DNA of 64,000 bases, taken from assembly GCA_965263165.1 (NCBI GenBank), contig OZ253584.1:1364001-1428000 (forward strand). The letters are read 5' to 3'. Shown piece after piece: positions 26,219-34,785 of this stretch. Position 1 is the first letter of the stretch; the number at the start of each line of letters is the position of its first letter. Under the pieces are notes generated by a model. The model did no database searches. It was not told the DNA's origin and worked only from the letters and a program-made list of their open reading frames with translations. The DNA comes from SAR202-VII-2 sp965263165. Its GTDB lineage: Bacteria; Chloroflexota; Dehalococcoidia; Lucifugimonadales; SAR202-VII-2. The position numbers were made by a program, and so were the translations under genes.

Positions 26219-26824
26219 CTACGGCAACGAACGACTCCGCCGCTGGGCCTCCCGGAACGTGTGCGTGAACCGCTGCGCCGCGGTGAGGGCGGACAAGCCG
26301 AGGACGACCCACAGGGCGGGTGTGGGCCATCCAGCGGCGACACCGATGCTCAGTATCAACACGCGCTCCGTGCGGGCGACAAAGCCCACGGTGCATTCGA
26401 TGCCAAGCCCCTCGGATCGGGCCCGGGCGTAGCTCACCATCACCGAAGCCACGAATGCGCCGAGAACCAGCATCGCTCCGCCCAGGGCGGGGGGGTCCTG
26501 GCTCAGGTAGTACCAGGCCAAGCCGGCAAGGAAGCCGGCCTCAGCCAGCCTGTCTGTGAACGAGTCCAGGAAGGCCCCGGCGTCGCTGCTCTTGTCGGTG
26601 AAGCGGGCCAGCGCGCCATCGACGGCGTCGAAGGCGCCGGAGAAAAGGAGAATCAGCCCACCGGCTAGCAACCAGCCCTGGGACACCAGGTACCCAGCCC
26701 CCAACACGACGGCGAGCCCAGCGATGGTGACCATGTTGGGGGTTACGCCAAGAGACGCCAGCACTCTGACAACGGGCATGGCCAGGAATCGGCGGACATT
26801 GTTCTTGAACGTGGGCTTGGCCAT
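26219..26824 (-). CDS. CDP-alcohol phosphatidyltransferase, probable phosphatidylinositol-phosphate synthase
   Basis: The 201-residue integral membrane protein carries the CDP-alcohol phosphotransferase signature D-G-x2-A-R-x8-G-x3-D-x3-D (FDAVDGALARF ... GAFLDSFTDR). Several hydrophobic helices follow. These enzymes join CDP-diacylglycerol to an alcohol. The alcohol here is probably inositol phosphate, because the next two upstream genes are a PimA-like mannosyltransferase and inositol-1-phosphate synthase; this is context inference, and a phosphatidylglycerophosphate synthase cannot be excluded. ATG at 26824. The gap to the PimA-like stop is 29 bases, so co-transcription is likely. Confidence 0.82.
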   Translation of the reverse strand: MAKPTFKNNVRRFLAMPVVRVLASLGVTPNMVTIAGLAVVLGAGYLVSQGWLLAGGLILLFSGAFDAVDGALARFTDKSSDAGAFLDSFTDRLAEAGFLAGLAWYYLSQDPPALGGAMLVLGAFVASVMVSYARARSEGLGIECTVGFVARTERVLILSIGVAAGWPTPALWVVLGLSALTAAQRFTHTFREAQRRSRSLP

Positions 26825-26853
26825 GTCGGTCGGGCGTCGGCGGCTTCCCGCTG

Positions 26854-27981
26854 CTAGCTGTCTACCGACGCCTTCCGGCGCTGCTGCAGTTCTTCGTAGT
26901 AGTCCAGCACCTGCGTGGCCACGTGCTCCCACCCGTACTGCCGACTCCGTTTCCTTCCGTGGCTGCCGAGCTTCGCTCGGACCTCGGGTTGTTCGACGAG
27001 AATCTCCAGCGCTGCTGCGAGGGCCTCTTCCTGCTTTGGAGGAACCATGATGCTGTCTTTTCCGTCCTCGAGCACACTGGCGTACCCCTCGATGTTGCTG
27101 GCAACGATGGGCTTTCCGGCGGCCATGGCCTCCAACAGCACGATGCCGAAGCTCTCGGCGCCGGTGGCTGGTGAGCAGAAGATGTCGGTGGAAGCGTAGT
27201 GCTGGGCCAGAGCGTCGTAGGAAATGGGGCCGGCGAACACCACATCATGGATTTGCCGCTCGGCGATAATGCGCTGGCACTCCGGGTCTGGATGGCCCGG
27301 GCCAACCACAATCAGGCGCATATCCGGGTGGCGCCACTTGAGGCTGCTGTAGGCAGCTAGAAGATAACGCAGCCCCTTTCGCCTCTCGCGCCTTCCGACG
27401 AAGAGGATGTTGATCTTGCCATCCCGGTATTCCTCGAGAGGTTCCACCGGTTTGGTGAAGTGATCCACGTCGATGCCGTTGGGTATGAGCCGGTACTCTC
27501 CGGGGAAGTACCGGCTGACGTAGTCCCTGGCCGGTTTGGAGACTGCGATGCGGCCGTGTAGCTTTTGGATAGAGCCTTTCAACAGGTGTTGGGAGGCCCG
27601 GTAGATCCGCGTGCTCCGGTGGAAGGCATGGAAGGTTCCCACCGTCAGGGTCCGCGAAAAGTACAGCGCCATCAGTGGCAGCACGGGGGCCAAGGGCTCG
27701 TGGATGTGGAGGACGTCGAACTGCTCCCTATCTAGGGTTGCTTTGACCTGGGCGCGGCGCCATACCGAAAAGGAGACTCGGGCGATGGATCCGTGCGTGG
27801 GAACCGGAATTGCCCTGCCCAGTCTGATGAAGTTCGGGGAGTCGGGGGGCCGTCCTGAGGTGGGAGCGATGATCTTGGCGGAGTGGTCCCGGCGCGTCAA
27901 CTCCGCTGCCAGACTGGCAATATGGGACGACACCCCGCCGGGATAGGAGAAGTCGTAGGGGCAGACTAAGCCTACCTTCAT
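26854..27981 (-). CDS. GT4 glycosyltransferase, phosphatidylinositol mannosyltransferase (PimA)-like
   Basis: The 375-residue GT-B enzyme has the N-terminal VCPYDFSYPGGVSSHI glycine-rich loop and the HIHEPLAP segment typical of PimA and relatives. The GT4 donor motif ESFGIVLLEAMAAGKPIVAS (E-x7-E) is near residue 285, with RRERRKGLRYLL in the diphosphate-binding region. In actinobacteria PimA adds mannose to phosphatidylinositol on the inner membrane face. Here the neighbours (inositol-phosphate synthase upstream, CDP-alcohol transferase downstream) support a similar glycolipid pathway. ATG at 27981; the gap to the upstream gene is 45 bases. Confidence 0.85.
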   Translation of the reverse strand: MKVGLVCPYDFSYPGGVSSHIASLAAELTRRDHSAKIIAPTSGRPPDSPNFIRLGRAIPVPTHGSIARVSFSVWRRAQVKATLDREQFDVLHIHEPLAPVLPLMALYFSRTLTVGTFHAFHRSTRIYRASQHLLKGSIQKLHGRIAVSKPARDYVSRYFPGEYRLIPNGIDVDHFTKPVEPLEEYRDGKINILFVGRRERRKGLRYLLAAYSSLKWRHPDMRLIVVGPGHPDPECQRIIAERQIHDVVFAGPISYDALAQHYASTDIFCSPATGAESFGIVLLEAMAAGKPIVASNIEGYASVLEDGKDSIMVPPKQEEALAAALEILVEQPEVRAKLGSHGRKRSRQYGWEHVATQVLDYYEELQQRRKASVDS

Positions 27982-28026
27982 GCCGATCTGCTTCTATCCC
28001 TTTGCCGACCCCCGGTTTAGCAATGC

Positions 28027-29103
28027 CTAAGCCTTGCCACCTGCGATGAACTCCTCGATCATCTGCCGAGCCTTCTCGTCCGTGTACTGGGTTGGCGGCG
28101 ACTTCATCAGGTAGGCGGATGGCCCTTTCAGGGGGCCGGCAATGCCCCGGTCAAGGGCCACCTTGCAGCACCGGATGGCGTCAACCACCACACCCGCCGA
28201 ATTCGGGCTGTCCCAGACCTCAAGCTTGAGCTCGAGGTTGATAGGCACGTCCCCGAACGTGTGCCCTTCCATGCGGATGTAGCACCACTTGCGGTCGCCA
28301 AGCCACGGCACGTAGTCGCTGGGGCCGACGTGCACGGACGTTGGCGCGAGCTGGTAGTCGAGCTGAGACGTCACCGAGTTGGTCTTGGAGATTTTCTTGG
28401 ACTCCAAGCGGTCCCGCTCCAGCATGTTCAGGAAGTCGGTGTTGCCGCCGAAGTTGAGCTGGTAGGTCTGGTCGAGATGGACGCCGCGCTGCCTGAAGAG
28501 CGTCGTGAGGACGCGGTGGGTGATGGTTGCGCCCACCTGAGACTTCACGTCGTCTCCAATGATGGGCAGCCCGGCTTCTTTGAACCTACCGCCCCAATAC
28601 TTCTCGCGGCCTATGAAGACGGGGATGCAGTTGACGAAGGCGCAGCCCGCTTGGAGGGCCTGCTCAACGTACCACTTGGTGGCCTCCTCGGATCCCACGG
28701 GGAGGAAGTTCACCACTACGTCGACTTCGCGTTCCTTGAGGATGCGCGTGATGTTGGCGGTGGAGCCTGGCGCCTTGGTTATCACCTCGCTCAGGTACTT
28801 GCCGATCCCGTCGTGGGCCATGCCGCGCTCCACGGCGACCCCCATCTTGGGCACGTCTTGGAACTTCACGGTGTTGTTGGGTTCGGTGAAAATCGCCTCG
28901 GAGACATCCTTGCCCACCTTGTTCTTGTCGATGTCGAAGGCGGCAACAACGTTGATGTCGCTCAGGTGGTACTCGCCGATGCGGGGATGCATGATCCCGG
29001 GTACGACGGCGTCGTCGGCAATGCCCTCGTACTTGACGATGCCCTGCACCAGCGACGAGGCGCAGTTACCCAGGCCCACGATGGCCGTGTTGATCTTGCC
29101 CAA
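28027..29103 (-). CDS. ino1: myo-Inositol-1-phosphate synthase
   Basis: It converts glucose-6-phosphate to inositol-1-phosphate with NAD+ as internal cofactor. The 358-residue form is the short bacterial/archaeal type. Markers are AIVGLGNCASSLVQG at the N-terminus (NAD binding), VVNFLPVGSEEATKWY, the GDDVKSQVGATITHR block with active-site Lys, NFGGNTDFLNM, SKTNSV, and GPSDYVPWL with HVGPSDYVP contacting the substrate. It is the first gene of a three-gene lipid unit and has a good promoter at 29177-29205. It provides the polar head for the CDP-alcohol transferase at the end of the unit. Confidence 0.95.
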   Translation of the reverse strand: MGKINTAIVGLGNCASSLVQGIVKYEGIADDAVVPGIMHPRIGEYHLSDINVVAAFDIDKNKVGKDVSEAIFTEPNNTVKFQDVPKMGVAVERGMAHDGIGKYLSEVITKAPGSTANITRILKEREVDVVVNFLPVGSEEATKWYVEQALQAGCAFVNCIPVFIGREKYWGGRFKEAGLPIIGDDVKSQVGATITHRVLTTLFRQRGVHLDQTYQLNFGGNTDFLNMLERDRLESKKISKTNSVTSQLDYQLAPTSVHVGPSDYVPWLGDRKWCYIRMEGHTFGDVPINLELKLEVWDSPNSAGVVVDAIRCCKVALDRGIAGPLKGPSAYLMKSPPTQYTDEKARQMIEEFIAGGKA

Positions 29104-29176
29104 GGTGAAACTCCTGAATCAGACCCGCTGAGAGATGGCCCCGGCGCGCTCGAGGAGGCCAGCTACGAATGGGGAA

Positions 29177-29205
29177 ATTGTAGCATGGCCGCTATGGGTC
29201 AACAA
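29177..29205 (-). promoter_or_regulatory. Putative promoter of the inositol lipid unit
   Basis: On the minus strand, TTGTTG (29200-29205), 17 bases, TACAAT (29177-29182), about 75 bases upstream of ino1. From here to 29449 I see no gene, only a TTG-started frame of 35 codons (29254-29361) after AGGAGGAGG, which I do not trust. Confidence 0.55.
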
Positions 29206-29449
29206 GCGAAGCTATGCTCCCCAATCCACCACCGAAGGAATCAGGAGGAGGTATTGCGCGGGGTAAAGAGGCTAGCCAGGACCAACTGCTTCATCGCCGG
29301 GTTCCGGTTGGAGGCCAGCGCGGGTATGGCCCACCAGGCGGCGTCGGCCCCCGGCCGTTAAGCGCGTCAGGGGAGCGGGAGCGACAATCTACAGCACCTC
29401 CATGTGACAACAGGTAAGACTTCCGGATGGTGAACGGGGCATTGTTACG

Positions 29450-30045
29450 CTAATCAGCCGGATTTTGGTGGGTGTAGGCACGGAGCCGTAACCAGGGCGT
29501 AATAGGGCGTAACGAGCCGTAATGAAACTGTAAGGGATCTGTAAAGGATCTGTAATGGCTCCGTAACGAACCGTAACGGAACCGTAATGGAGCGGGATGG
29601 CTCCAAAGAACCTGTGCCTTATAACGGCATTGGCTCCAGTCCCAGCCTTCCTCGGAGGGTCTTGCCCCTTGGGTTGTTCCCTCAGCGCGCCTGCCACAGG
29701 GGGATTCTCTGTGGTTAGCCTCCAGTGCAATATGTATGCGGCAGGCTCCGAGAAAGAGAAGCGGGCCGGCTGCCCACTTCATGGGGTACCATAGCACAAC
29801 TGTTCGTATTTAGCAATAGGGGTGTGGCGGGGCTTTCTAACCTGCCCTCGAGTACCGAGGGAGAGAAGGGGGCTCATGGTGGCGGACGCCGCTATCCCGC
29901 CCGCACCGCCGTCCGACGTTTTCCAGAACAGGGGGACACCCCCCTGCACCCTGCTTGGGGAACGGAGGCGTCGTCGTTTGGCCACCTGGGGCGTGGGACG
30001 CTTCCTGGCCTGCCCCCGAGTACGGAGACAGGGAGGGGAGGTTCT
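29450..30045 (-). repeat. Dispersed composite element, copy C (reverse orientation)
   Basis: Read on the minus strand it repeats the order of copies A and B: 40-bp unit at about 30040-29998, hairpin segment (CAGGGGGG-TGT-CCCCCTG), GTCGGACGGCGG, second 40-bp unit at about 29870-29838, promoter-like pair (29788-29816), hairpin arms GAAGTGGG/CCCGCTTC, the conserved block (GGAGCCTGCCGCATACAT, GAATCCCCCTGTGGCAGG, CCGAGGAAGGCTGGGAC), GGAGCCATCCCGCTCC (29604-29589), and a tandem tract of about ten 10-11-bp GTTACGG-type units (29588-29480). The tail is ACCAAAATCCGGCTGATTAG. It is closest to copy B and is inserted downstream of both flanking minus-strand units, without breaking a gene. Confidence 0.75.
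29788..29816 (-). promoter_or_regulatory. Putative promoter inside dispersed element copy C
   Basis: On the minus strand, TTGCTA (29816-29811), 17 bases, TATGGT (29793-29788). Position and spacing match copies A and B; both hexamers are slightly weaker here. Confidence 0.35.
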
Positions 30046-30232
30046 CCCCGGGGTAGGGGATGGAGCGGGAGCGGCGGCGGTGATGGGGTTGGGGGGTGGT
30101 ACTGATTGCGCACTTGCCGTCATAGCCAGCTTCACGCCCGGCTCCAACGAGGCGCTTCTTTCATTCCCAGGTGGTGAATCTGGGCGCGCCTGACGACGGC
30201 TGAGTGGGCTGGCGCCGCGCCCGGTAAACGCA

Positions 30233-30284
30233 GGGGGCGGGGGAGAACAAGCGAATACCTTGCCGCTTGCTCTCCCCCGCCCCC
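30233..30284. other. Long near-perfect hairpin
   Basis: GGGGGCGGGGGAGA (30233-30246) pairs exactly with 30271-30284. After one mismatch, CAAGCG (30248-30253) pairs with CGCTTG (30264-30269), leaving a 10-base loop. There are 20 base pairs in all. It lies about 70 bases downstream of the FmdB-type gene on the minus strand and has no T-run, so it may be a Rho-independent-like stop or an RNA-stabilising 3' structure. Confidence 0.55.
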
Positions 30285-30352
30285 CAATGGCTGGCGATGG
30301 CTTCTTCTTTGGGGCGCCCAGTCACTGGACGCTCGCTAAGATCCGAGCCGCG

Positions 30353-30619
30353 CTAGTGACAGCCGCACGCGCCGCTGTCGGCGGCGCATCCTCCGAATCC
30401 GCCCCCCGCCATGCCGGGGCTTGGGAAGCTTGGGAAGTCGCCGGTGGCGCCGAGGTCACCGCCGCCGCCAGCTTTGGTTCGCGAAGCAAAGACCGACAGC
30501 ACGCGGCGGGCGGAGGCTCCGCAGGAAAGGCAGGCCACGGCCTCGTCGGACTTGGCCATGCTGCGCAGCACCTCCAGGCGGTCGCCGCATTCTTTACAAA
30601 CGTACTCGTAGAGCGGCAT
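30353..30619 (-). CDS. FmdB-family zinc-ribbon protein
   Basis: The 88-residue protein begins MPLYEYVCKECG, the FmdB/CxxC_CxxC_SSSS signature, and continues with CLSCGA, so two CxxC pairs form a zinc ribbon in the first 40 residues. The rest is Gly/Ala-rich and ends ACGCH, a possible extra metal site often seen in this family. FmdB was first described as a regulatory protein in formamidase/amide metabolism, but the family's job is unknown. It is the last gene after polA and mutM on the minus strand (66 bases after mutM). Confidence 0.85.
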   Translation of the reverse strand: MPLYEYVCKECGDRLEVLRSMAKSDEAVACLSCGASARRVLSVFASRTKAGGGGDLGATGDFPSFPSPGMAGGGFGGCAADSGACGCH

Positions 30620-30685
30620 CTGTTCCTCCCGAAAGAAGCGTCAAGGGGCGTGTGCGTTGGATTGTATGCAGGCCGGGGCGCCTCG

Positions 30686-31504
30686 TCAATGCGTTTGGCT
30701 CTGCTGGCACTCCGGACAGAAATAGGCGCTGCGGCCGCGGATCGTCCGTTTTGAGATGGGGCCGTCACAGCGGCCGCAGGCCGCGCCGTCCTTCCGCGGC
30801 ACGTGGAGCACGTGCGTTCCCTTGGGCGAATCGGATGCAGGCCCCCCAAAGGGCATCAACTTCTCCAGGTTGTCTATGGCCTGGCGCAGCACCTGTTGCA
30901 AGCACCCATGCAGCCGCTCGACCTCTTCAGGCGCGAGGCTCTGGGCGGGGCGCAACGGATTGATCATTGCGCACCAAAGAGCCTCGTCGGCATAGATGTT
31001 GCCCACACCCGCCAGGACATCCTGCTCCAGGAGCAGCGGCTTGATGGGCGCCGGCCGCTTCAACCGGCCCATGAGGGCTTCGACGGTGAACTCGGCGGCC
31101 AAGGGCTCTGGCCCGAGGCGGGCCAGCAGGGGCGCCGGGTCGTCCAGGAGCCACATCTGACCGAGCTTACGGAAATCCTGAAACCGCAACTCCCGGCCGT
31201 CGTCCAGCGCGAATGCATTGTGGACCATGCGCGGGAGTGGGGCTTCAGCAGGCTCGATGACCAGATGGCCGGTCATACGCAGGTGTACGACCAGCGTGGG
31301 GCCGTCGAGGCATATGAGGAGGTACTTGGCCCGCCGCTCCAGCCCCTCGACCCGCCGGCCCCTGACGACCTGAGAGAACGTTTCGGCGTCAGGCTGGCGG
31401 ACGGCTCTGGGCCAGTTCAGCCGCGCTGCCACAATGGTGCGGCCTACGAGGCCGGACTTTCCCAAATGGCGTTTAAGCGCTTCAACGTCAGGAAGTTCAG
31501 GCAT
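30686..31504 (-). CDS. mutM: Formamidopyrimidine-DNA glycosylase
   Basis: It removes oxidised purines such as 8-oxoguanine and cuts the strand (AP lyase). The protein starts MPELPDVEAL, so Pro2 (the Schiff-base nucleophile) and Glu3 are present. The Lys of RRAKYLL, the helix-two-turn-helix LEQDVLAGVGNIYADEALW, and the C-terminal zinc finger CGRC ... CPEC with RSAYFCPECQ follow. The length of 272 residues is standard. The gene lies 58 bases downstream of polA on the same strand, a common repair pairing. ATG at 31504. Confidence 0.95.
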   Translation of the reverse strand: MPELPDVEALKRHLGKSGLVGRTIVAARLNWPRAVRQPDAETFSQVVRGRRVEGLERRAKYLLICLDGPTLVVHLRMTGHLVIEPAEAPLPRMVHNAFALDDGRELRFQDFRKLGQMWLLDDPAPLLARLGPEPLAAEFTVEALMGRLKRPAPIKPLLLEQDVLAGVGNIYADEALWCAMINPLRPAQSLAPEEVERLHGCLQQVLRQAIDNLEKLMPFGGPASDSPKGTHVLHVPRKDGAACGRCDGPISKRTIRGRSAYFCPECQQSQTH

Positions 31505-31562
31505 GTGTTGCCCTTTGCATAGCCTCCTCCATTGAACCGGCCGTCCAGCCTCGGCGGGATTG

Positions 31563-34316
31563 CTACGCCATGTCCCCCCAGGTGTCTCCCTTTTTGAGGT
31601 CCACCTTGAGGGGCGCGGCCAGTTCCATGGCCTTGGGCATGATGTCCAGCACCAGTCCCTGCATCTCCTCCAACTCTTCCTGGGGGACCTCGAAGATCAG
31701 CTCGTCGTGGACCTGAAGGAGCATCCGGCTCTGCAACCCCAGCCGCCGCATCGTCTCATCAAGGCGGACCATGGCGATCTTGATGATGTCCGCGGCGGTG
31801 CCTTGGACTGGCATGTTCACCGCCATGCGCTCCCCGGCCTGGCGGACCTGGAAGTTGGCGGAGCTGACCTCTGGAATGTAGCGGCGCCTGCCCACAAGCG
31901 TCTCGACGTAGCCGCGGTCCCGCACTTGCTCCCTGGTCTCGTCGAGGTACTGCTTGATGCCGGGGTACTTCTCGAAGTAGCTCTGGATGAAGGCCGTGCC
32001 CTCGTCGGGAGAGAGCTCCGTTTGCTGAGCGATGCCGAAGGCGCTGAGGCCGTAGATGATGCCGAAGTTCATGACCTTGGCCAGCCGCCGCATGTCGGCG
32101 GTCACCTGGTCTAGGGGAACGTTGTGCACCTGGGACGCCGTGGCTGAGTGAATGTCCTCGTCGCGCCGGAAGGCCTCCAACAACCCCGCATCCCTGGAGA
32201 GGTGCGCCATAACCCGCAACTCGATCTGGGAATAGTCGGCGGCAAGGAGCGTCCAGTCAGGAGCGCCCTCGGCGACGAAGGCCTTCCGCACCAGGCGGCC
32301 CTCTTCGTCCCGGACGGGGATGTTCTGAAGGTTTGGGTCGCTGCTGGCGACGCGTCCGGTTGCCGAGCCCGCCTGGTTGTACGTCGTGTGCACCCGGCCC
32401 GTGCGGGGGTTGACCATGACGGGTAGAGCATCCACGTAGGTCGACTTCAGCTTGCTCAGCCGGCGGTATTCCAGAATGGAATCCACGACCGGGTGAGCGC
32501 CCCGCAGGTTCTCCAGGGCGGCGGCGTCGGTGGAGTAGCCGCCGCTGGCGGTGCGCTTTCCCTTAGCAAGCTTCAACTCTTCGTACAGGAGCCCCGCGAG
32601 TTGCTGTGGCGAGCTGATGTTGAACTGGTGGCCCACGGCGTCGTAGGCCGCCTGCTCCAGTTCCGCCAGTTGCTCGCCCAGGCTGTCCGACATCTTCTGC
32701 AACAGGTCCACGTCCAAGGCCACGCCATGCCGTTGCATCCTCACCAGGACGGGCGCCAGGGGTGTTTCGAGGTCGTCCAGAATGTGGGCCAATCCCTCTC
32801 GCTGGAGCTCTTCAGCGAAGAGGTTTCGCAGGCGCAGGGACATGTCGGTGTTGGCGCAGGCGTATTGGGCGGTCTGCTCCACGGGCGCCTGAGCGAGGGT
32901 GATCTGCTTCCGCCCCGCGCCGGTCAGGTCGGCCAGGGGAGTCAGCTCCTCGTTGAGGCGGCTGAAGGCCAGCGCCTTCAGGCTCAACGCCTTTTCTCCC
33001 AGGACGTGGGCGGCGACCATCACGTCCTGCTCCAACCCCTCCACCTCAACTCCGGCTTCGCCGAGGACCGTCATCGAGAACTGGGCGTTGTGGCTGCTCT
33101 TCTTAAGGATGGGATCCCGCAGCAGGGGCCCCACGGCCTCCAAGGCGTCCTCGAGGGGGACCTGCTCACCTGCATCGTGTCCCAGGGGCACGTAGAAGGC
33201 CTGCCCCTCCCTCGGCGCGAAGGACAACCCGGCCAAACCGGTGTTCATGGCGTGGGGGCCGGTGGTCTCGGCTTCGAAGGAGAAGGCGCCGGACTGCCGG
33301 AGCATTCCGGCCATCTCTTCAAGCTCGGCCTGCGTTCCCACGATCCGGTAATCAACCTCATCTGCCGCGGCTGGCGGGTCGAAGGCGCCGTTGCCTGGGA
33401 ATGACCTACCTTCGGGCACTCTCGGCACGATGCTGTTGAACTCGAGTTCCCGCAACAGGGCCAGAACTTCCTGGCGGTCGTACTTCCAGAAGGCGCAGGC
33501 CTCCATGTCCAGTTCCAGCGGCAGGTCTCGCACAATGGTCGTAAGCCACTTGCCTTGGACGGCCTTGTCCCGGTGCTCCTCCAGGGCCTCCCGCACTCTG
33601 GCCGGCGCAACGTCCGGCAGGTGGTTGTAGAGCCCTTCGATGTCGCCGAACTGCTGGATGAGCTTGATGGCCGTCTTGGCGCCGATGCTGGGGACGCCGG
33701 GGATGTTATCGGAGACATCGCCTTGAAGCGCCTTCACGTCGGGCTGCTGGAAGGGCTTGAGTCCCCCATACCGCTCCGCGACCTTGACCTCGTCAAAGAT
33801 GACCTGGTTCTGGACGCCCATGAACATGAGAACCCTGACCAGGGGCGACACGAGCTGGAGGGTGTCGGAGTCGCCGGTGAGGACCAGCGTTTGAACCCGC
33901 TTTTCCTCGGCCAGGCGGCAGAGTGTGCCCAGGATATCGTCCGCCTCATAGCCATCCATCTCGAAGATGGGGACCTGAAAGGTCTCCATGAGATGTTTGA
34001 TCCAGGGGAATTGGCCGCGCAGCTCGTCGGGCATCGATGGCCGCTGGGCTTTGTAGGCTGCGTAGGCTCGATGTCGGATTGTTGGGGTTGGCAGGTCGAA
34101 GGCGATGGCGCAGTGGGTTGGACGCCTGTCCTCCAGCACCTTCAGGAAGGTGTTGGCGAACCCGTAGACGCCCCGCACCTCTTCACCGGTCTTCCGAATG
34201 GTGAGCGAGGTTGTGATGGCGTGGTACGAGCGGTGGACCAGGGCATGCCCGTCCATGAGGAGAAGCAGCGGCTGTTCGTCGTCGGAGAAGAGGGATCTTG
34301 TGGGCTGAAGGGCCAT
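31563..34316 (-). CDS. polA: DNA polymerase I
   Basis: PolA carries out Okazaki-fragment processing and repair synthesis. In 917 residues: an N-terminal 5'-3' exonuclease/FEN domain (LLLMDGHALVHRSYHAI, YEADDILGTL, GDSDTLQLVS, ALQGDVSDNIPG), a 3'-5' exonuclease-like domain, and the polymerase domain with motif A DYSQIELRVMAH, motif B RRLAKVMNFGIIYGLSAFG and motif C QVHDELIFEVP. The 3'-5' exonuclease looks inactive: the usual DxE is FEAET, and the second Asp region reads HNAQFSM. ATG at 34316 starts the homologous region but has no clear ribosome-binding site; a TACAAT lies about 35 bases upstream, and a GTG-started extension from 34379 is possible. Confidence 0.95.
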   Translation of the reverse strand: MALQPTRSLFSDDEQPLLLLMDGHALVHRSYHAITTSLTIRKTGEEVRGVYGFANTFLKVLEDRRPTHCAIAFDLPTPTIRHRAYAAYKAQRPSMPDELRGQFPWIKHLMETFQVPIFEMDGYEADDILGTLCRLAEEKRVQTLVLTGDSDTLQLVSPLVRVLMFMGVQNQVIFDEVKVAERYGGLKPFQQPDVKALQGDVSDNIPGVPSIGAKTAIKLIQQFGDIEGLYNHLPDVAPARVREALEEHRDKAVQGKWLTTIVRDLPLELDMEACAFWKYDRQEVLALLRELEFNSIVPRVPEGRSFPGNGAFDPPAAADEVDYRIVGTQAELEEMAGMLRQSGAFSFEAETTGPHAMNTGLAGLSFAPREGQAFYVPLGHDAGEQVPLEDALEAVGPLLRDPILKKSSHNAQFSMTVLGEAGVEVEGLEQDVMVAAHVLGEKALSLKALAFSRLNEELTPLADLTGAGRKQITLAQAPVEQTAQYACANTDMSLRLRNLFAEELQREGLAHILDDLETPLAPVLVRMQRHGVALDVDLLQKMSDSLGEQLAELEQAAYDAVGHQFNISSPQQLAGLLYEELKLAKGKRTASGGYSTDAAALENLRGAHPVVDSILEYRRLSKLKSTYVDALPVMVNPRTGRVHTTYNQAGSATGRVASSDPNLQNIPVRDEEGRLVRKAFVAEGAPDWTLLAADYSQIELRVMAHLSRDAGLLEAFRRDEDIHSATASQVHNVPLDQVTADMRRLAKVMNFGIIYGLSAFGIAQQTELSPDEGTAFIQSYFEKYPGIKQYLDETREQVRDRGYVETLVGRRRYIPEVSSANFQVRQAGERMAVNMPVQGTAADIIKIAMVRLDETMRRLGLQSRMLLQVHDELIFEVPQEELEEMQGLVLDIMPKAMELAAPLKVDLKKGDTWGDMA

Positions 34317-34388
34317 GGGGCCGGTCCGTGTGGAATGGGTGTTGGGCCGCCCCCATTGTAGCGCCGCGGGCAATCCCACGAAAGCAGC

Positions 34389-34419
34389 GAAGGACGCTCA
34401 TCATCTGTGAGCGTCCTTC
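34389..34419 (-). terminator. Terminator between rpsU and polA
   Basis: GAAGGACGCTCA and TGAGCGTCCTTC form a perfect 12-bp stem with a 7-base loop. It lies 20 bases beyond the rpsU stop; on the minus strand it is followed by GCTGCTTTCG, a poor T-run. It probably ends or attenuates the rpsU transcript before polA. Confidence 0.7.
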
Positions 34420-34439
34420 ATGTCGCGTGGGGGGAGGGT

Positions 34440-34625
34440 CTAGTTTCCGGAGCGACGCCGCCGGCGGGCGCTGCGCTTGGCCGCCAATCGCTCTTTTTCG
34501 CCCTTGGACTTGAAGAAACGGCGGTCCTTGAGTTCCTTCATAAGGCCGGAGCGGGCTACAGAGGCGCGAAAACGATGGAGCAGGTTCTCCGGAGACTCGC
34601 CTTCTCGCAGCAATACGTGGGCCAT
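34440..34625 (-). CDS. rpsU: Ribosomal protein S21
   Basis: This small-subunit protein has 61 residues. It shows the S21 pattern, LREGESPENLLHRFRASVARSGLM, then KDRRFFKSKGEKE and a very basic RSARRRRRSGN tail that contacts rRNA. ATG at 34625 follows GAGGGAAGATAG. It has its own promoter and terminator and stands upstream of polA on the same strand. Confidence 0.93.
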   Translation of the reverse strand: MAHVLLREGESPENLLHRFRASVARSGLMKELKDRRFFKSKGEKERLAAKRSARRRRRSGN

Positions 34626-34668
34626 CTATCTTCCCTCTATCGGAACTGGATAACGGTGAACATTGGCT

Positions 34669-34698
34669 ACTATAGCATAGTGCCAGCAGGCGTCTCAA
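34669..34698 (-). promoter_or_regulatory. Putative promoter of rpsU
   Basis: On the minus strand, TTGAGA (34698-34693), 18 bases, TATAGT (34674-34669), about 45 bases upstream of the rpsU start. The actE stop and an 11-G run (34769-34779) lie just beyond. Confidence 0.55.
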
Positions 34699-34785
34699 CC
34701 GGGCCAGTCAACATCCGCAGGAGATGACCGGCTGGAGCCCACTGGGAATCCACTGTTGTTTACGGGGTGGGGGGGGGGGTGACGG

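Noticed and set aside
29254..29361. Small gene starting TTG after AGGAGGAGG
   Set aside because: Only 35 codons, no recognisable family, and the rest of the region looks non-coding; the ribosome-binding-site-like run may be chance in GC-rich DNA.
34769..34779. Phase-variable promoter tract of eleven G
   Set aside because: It lies just beyond the actE stop with no gene start facing it, so I see no product it could switch.
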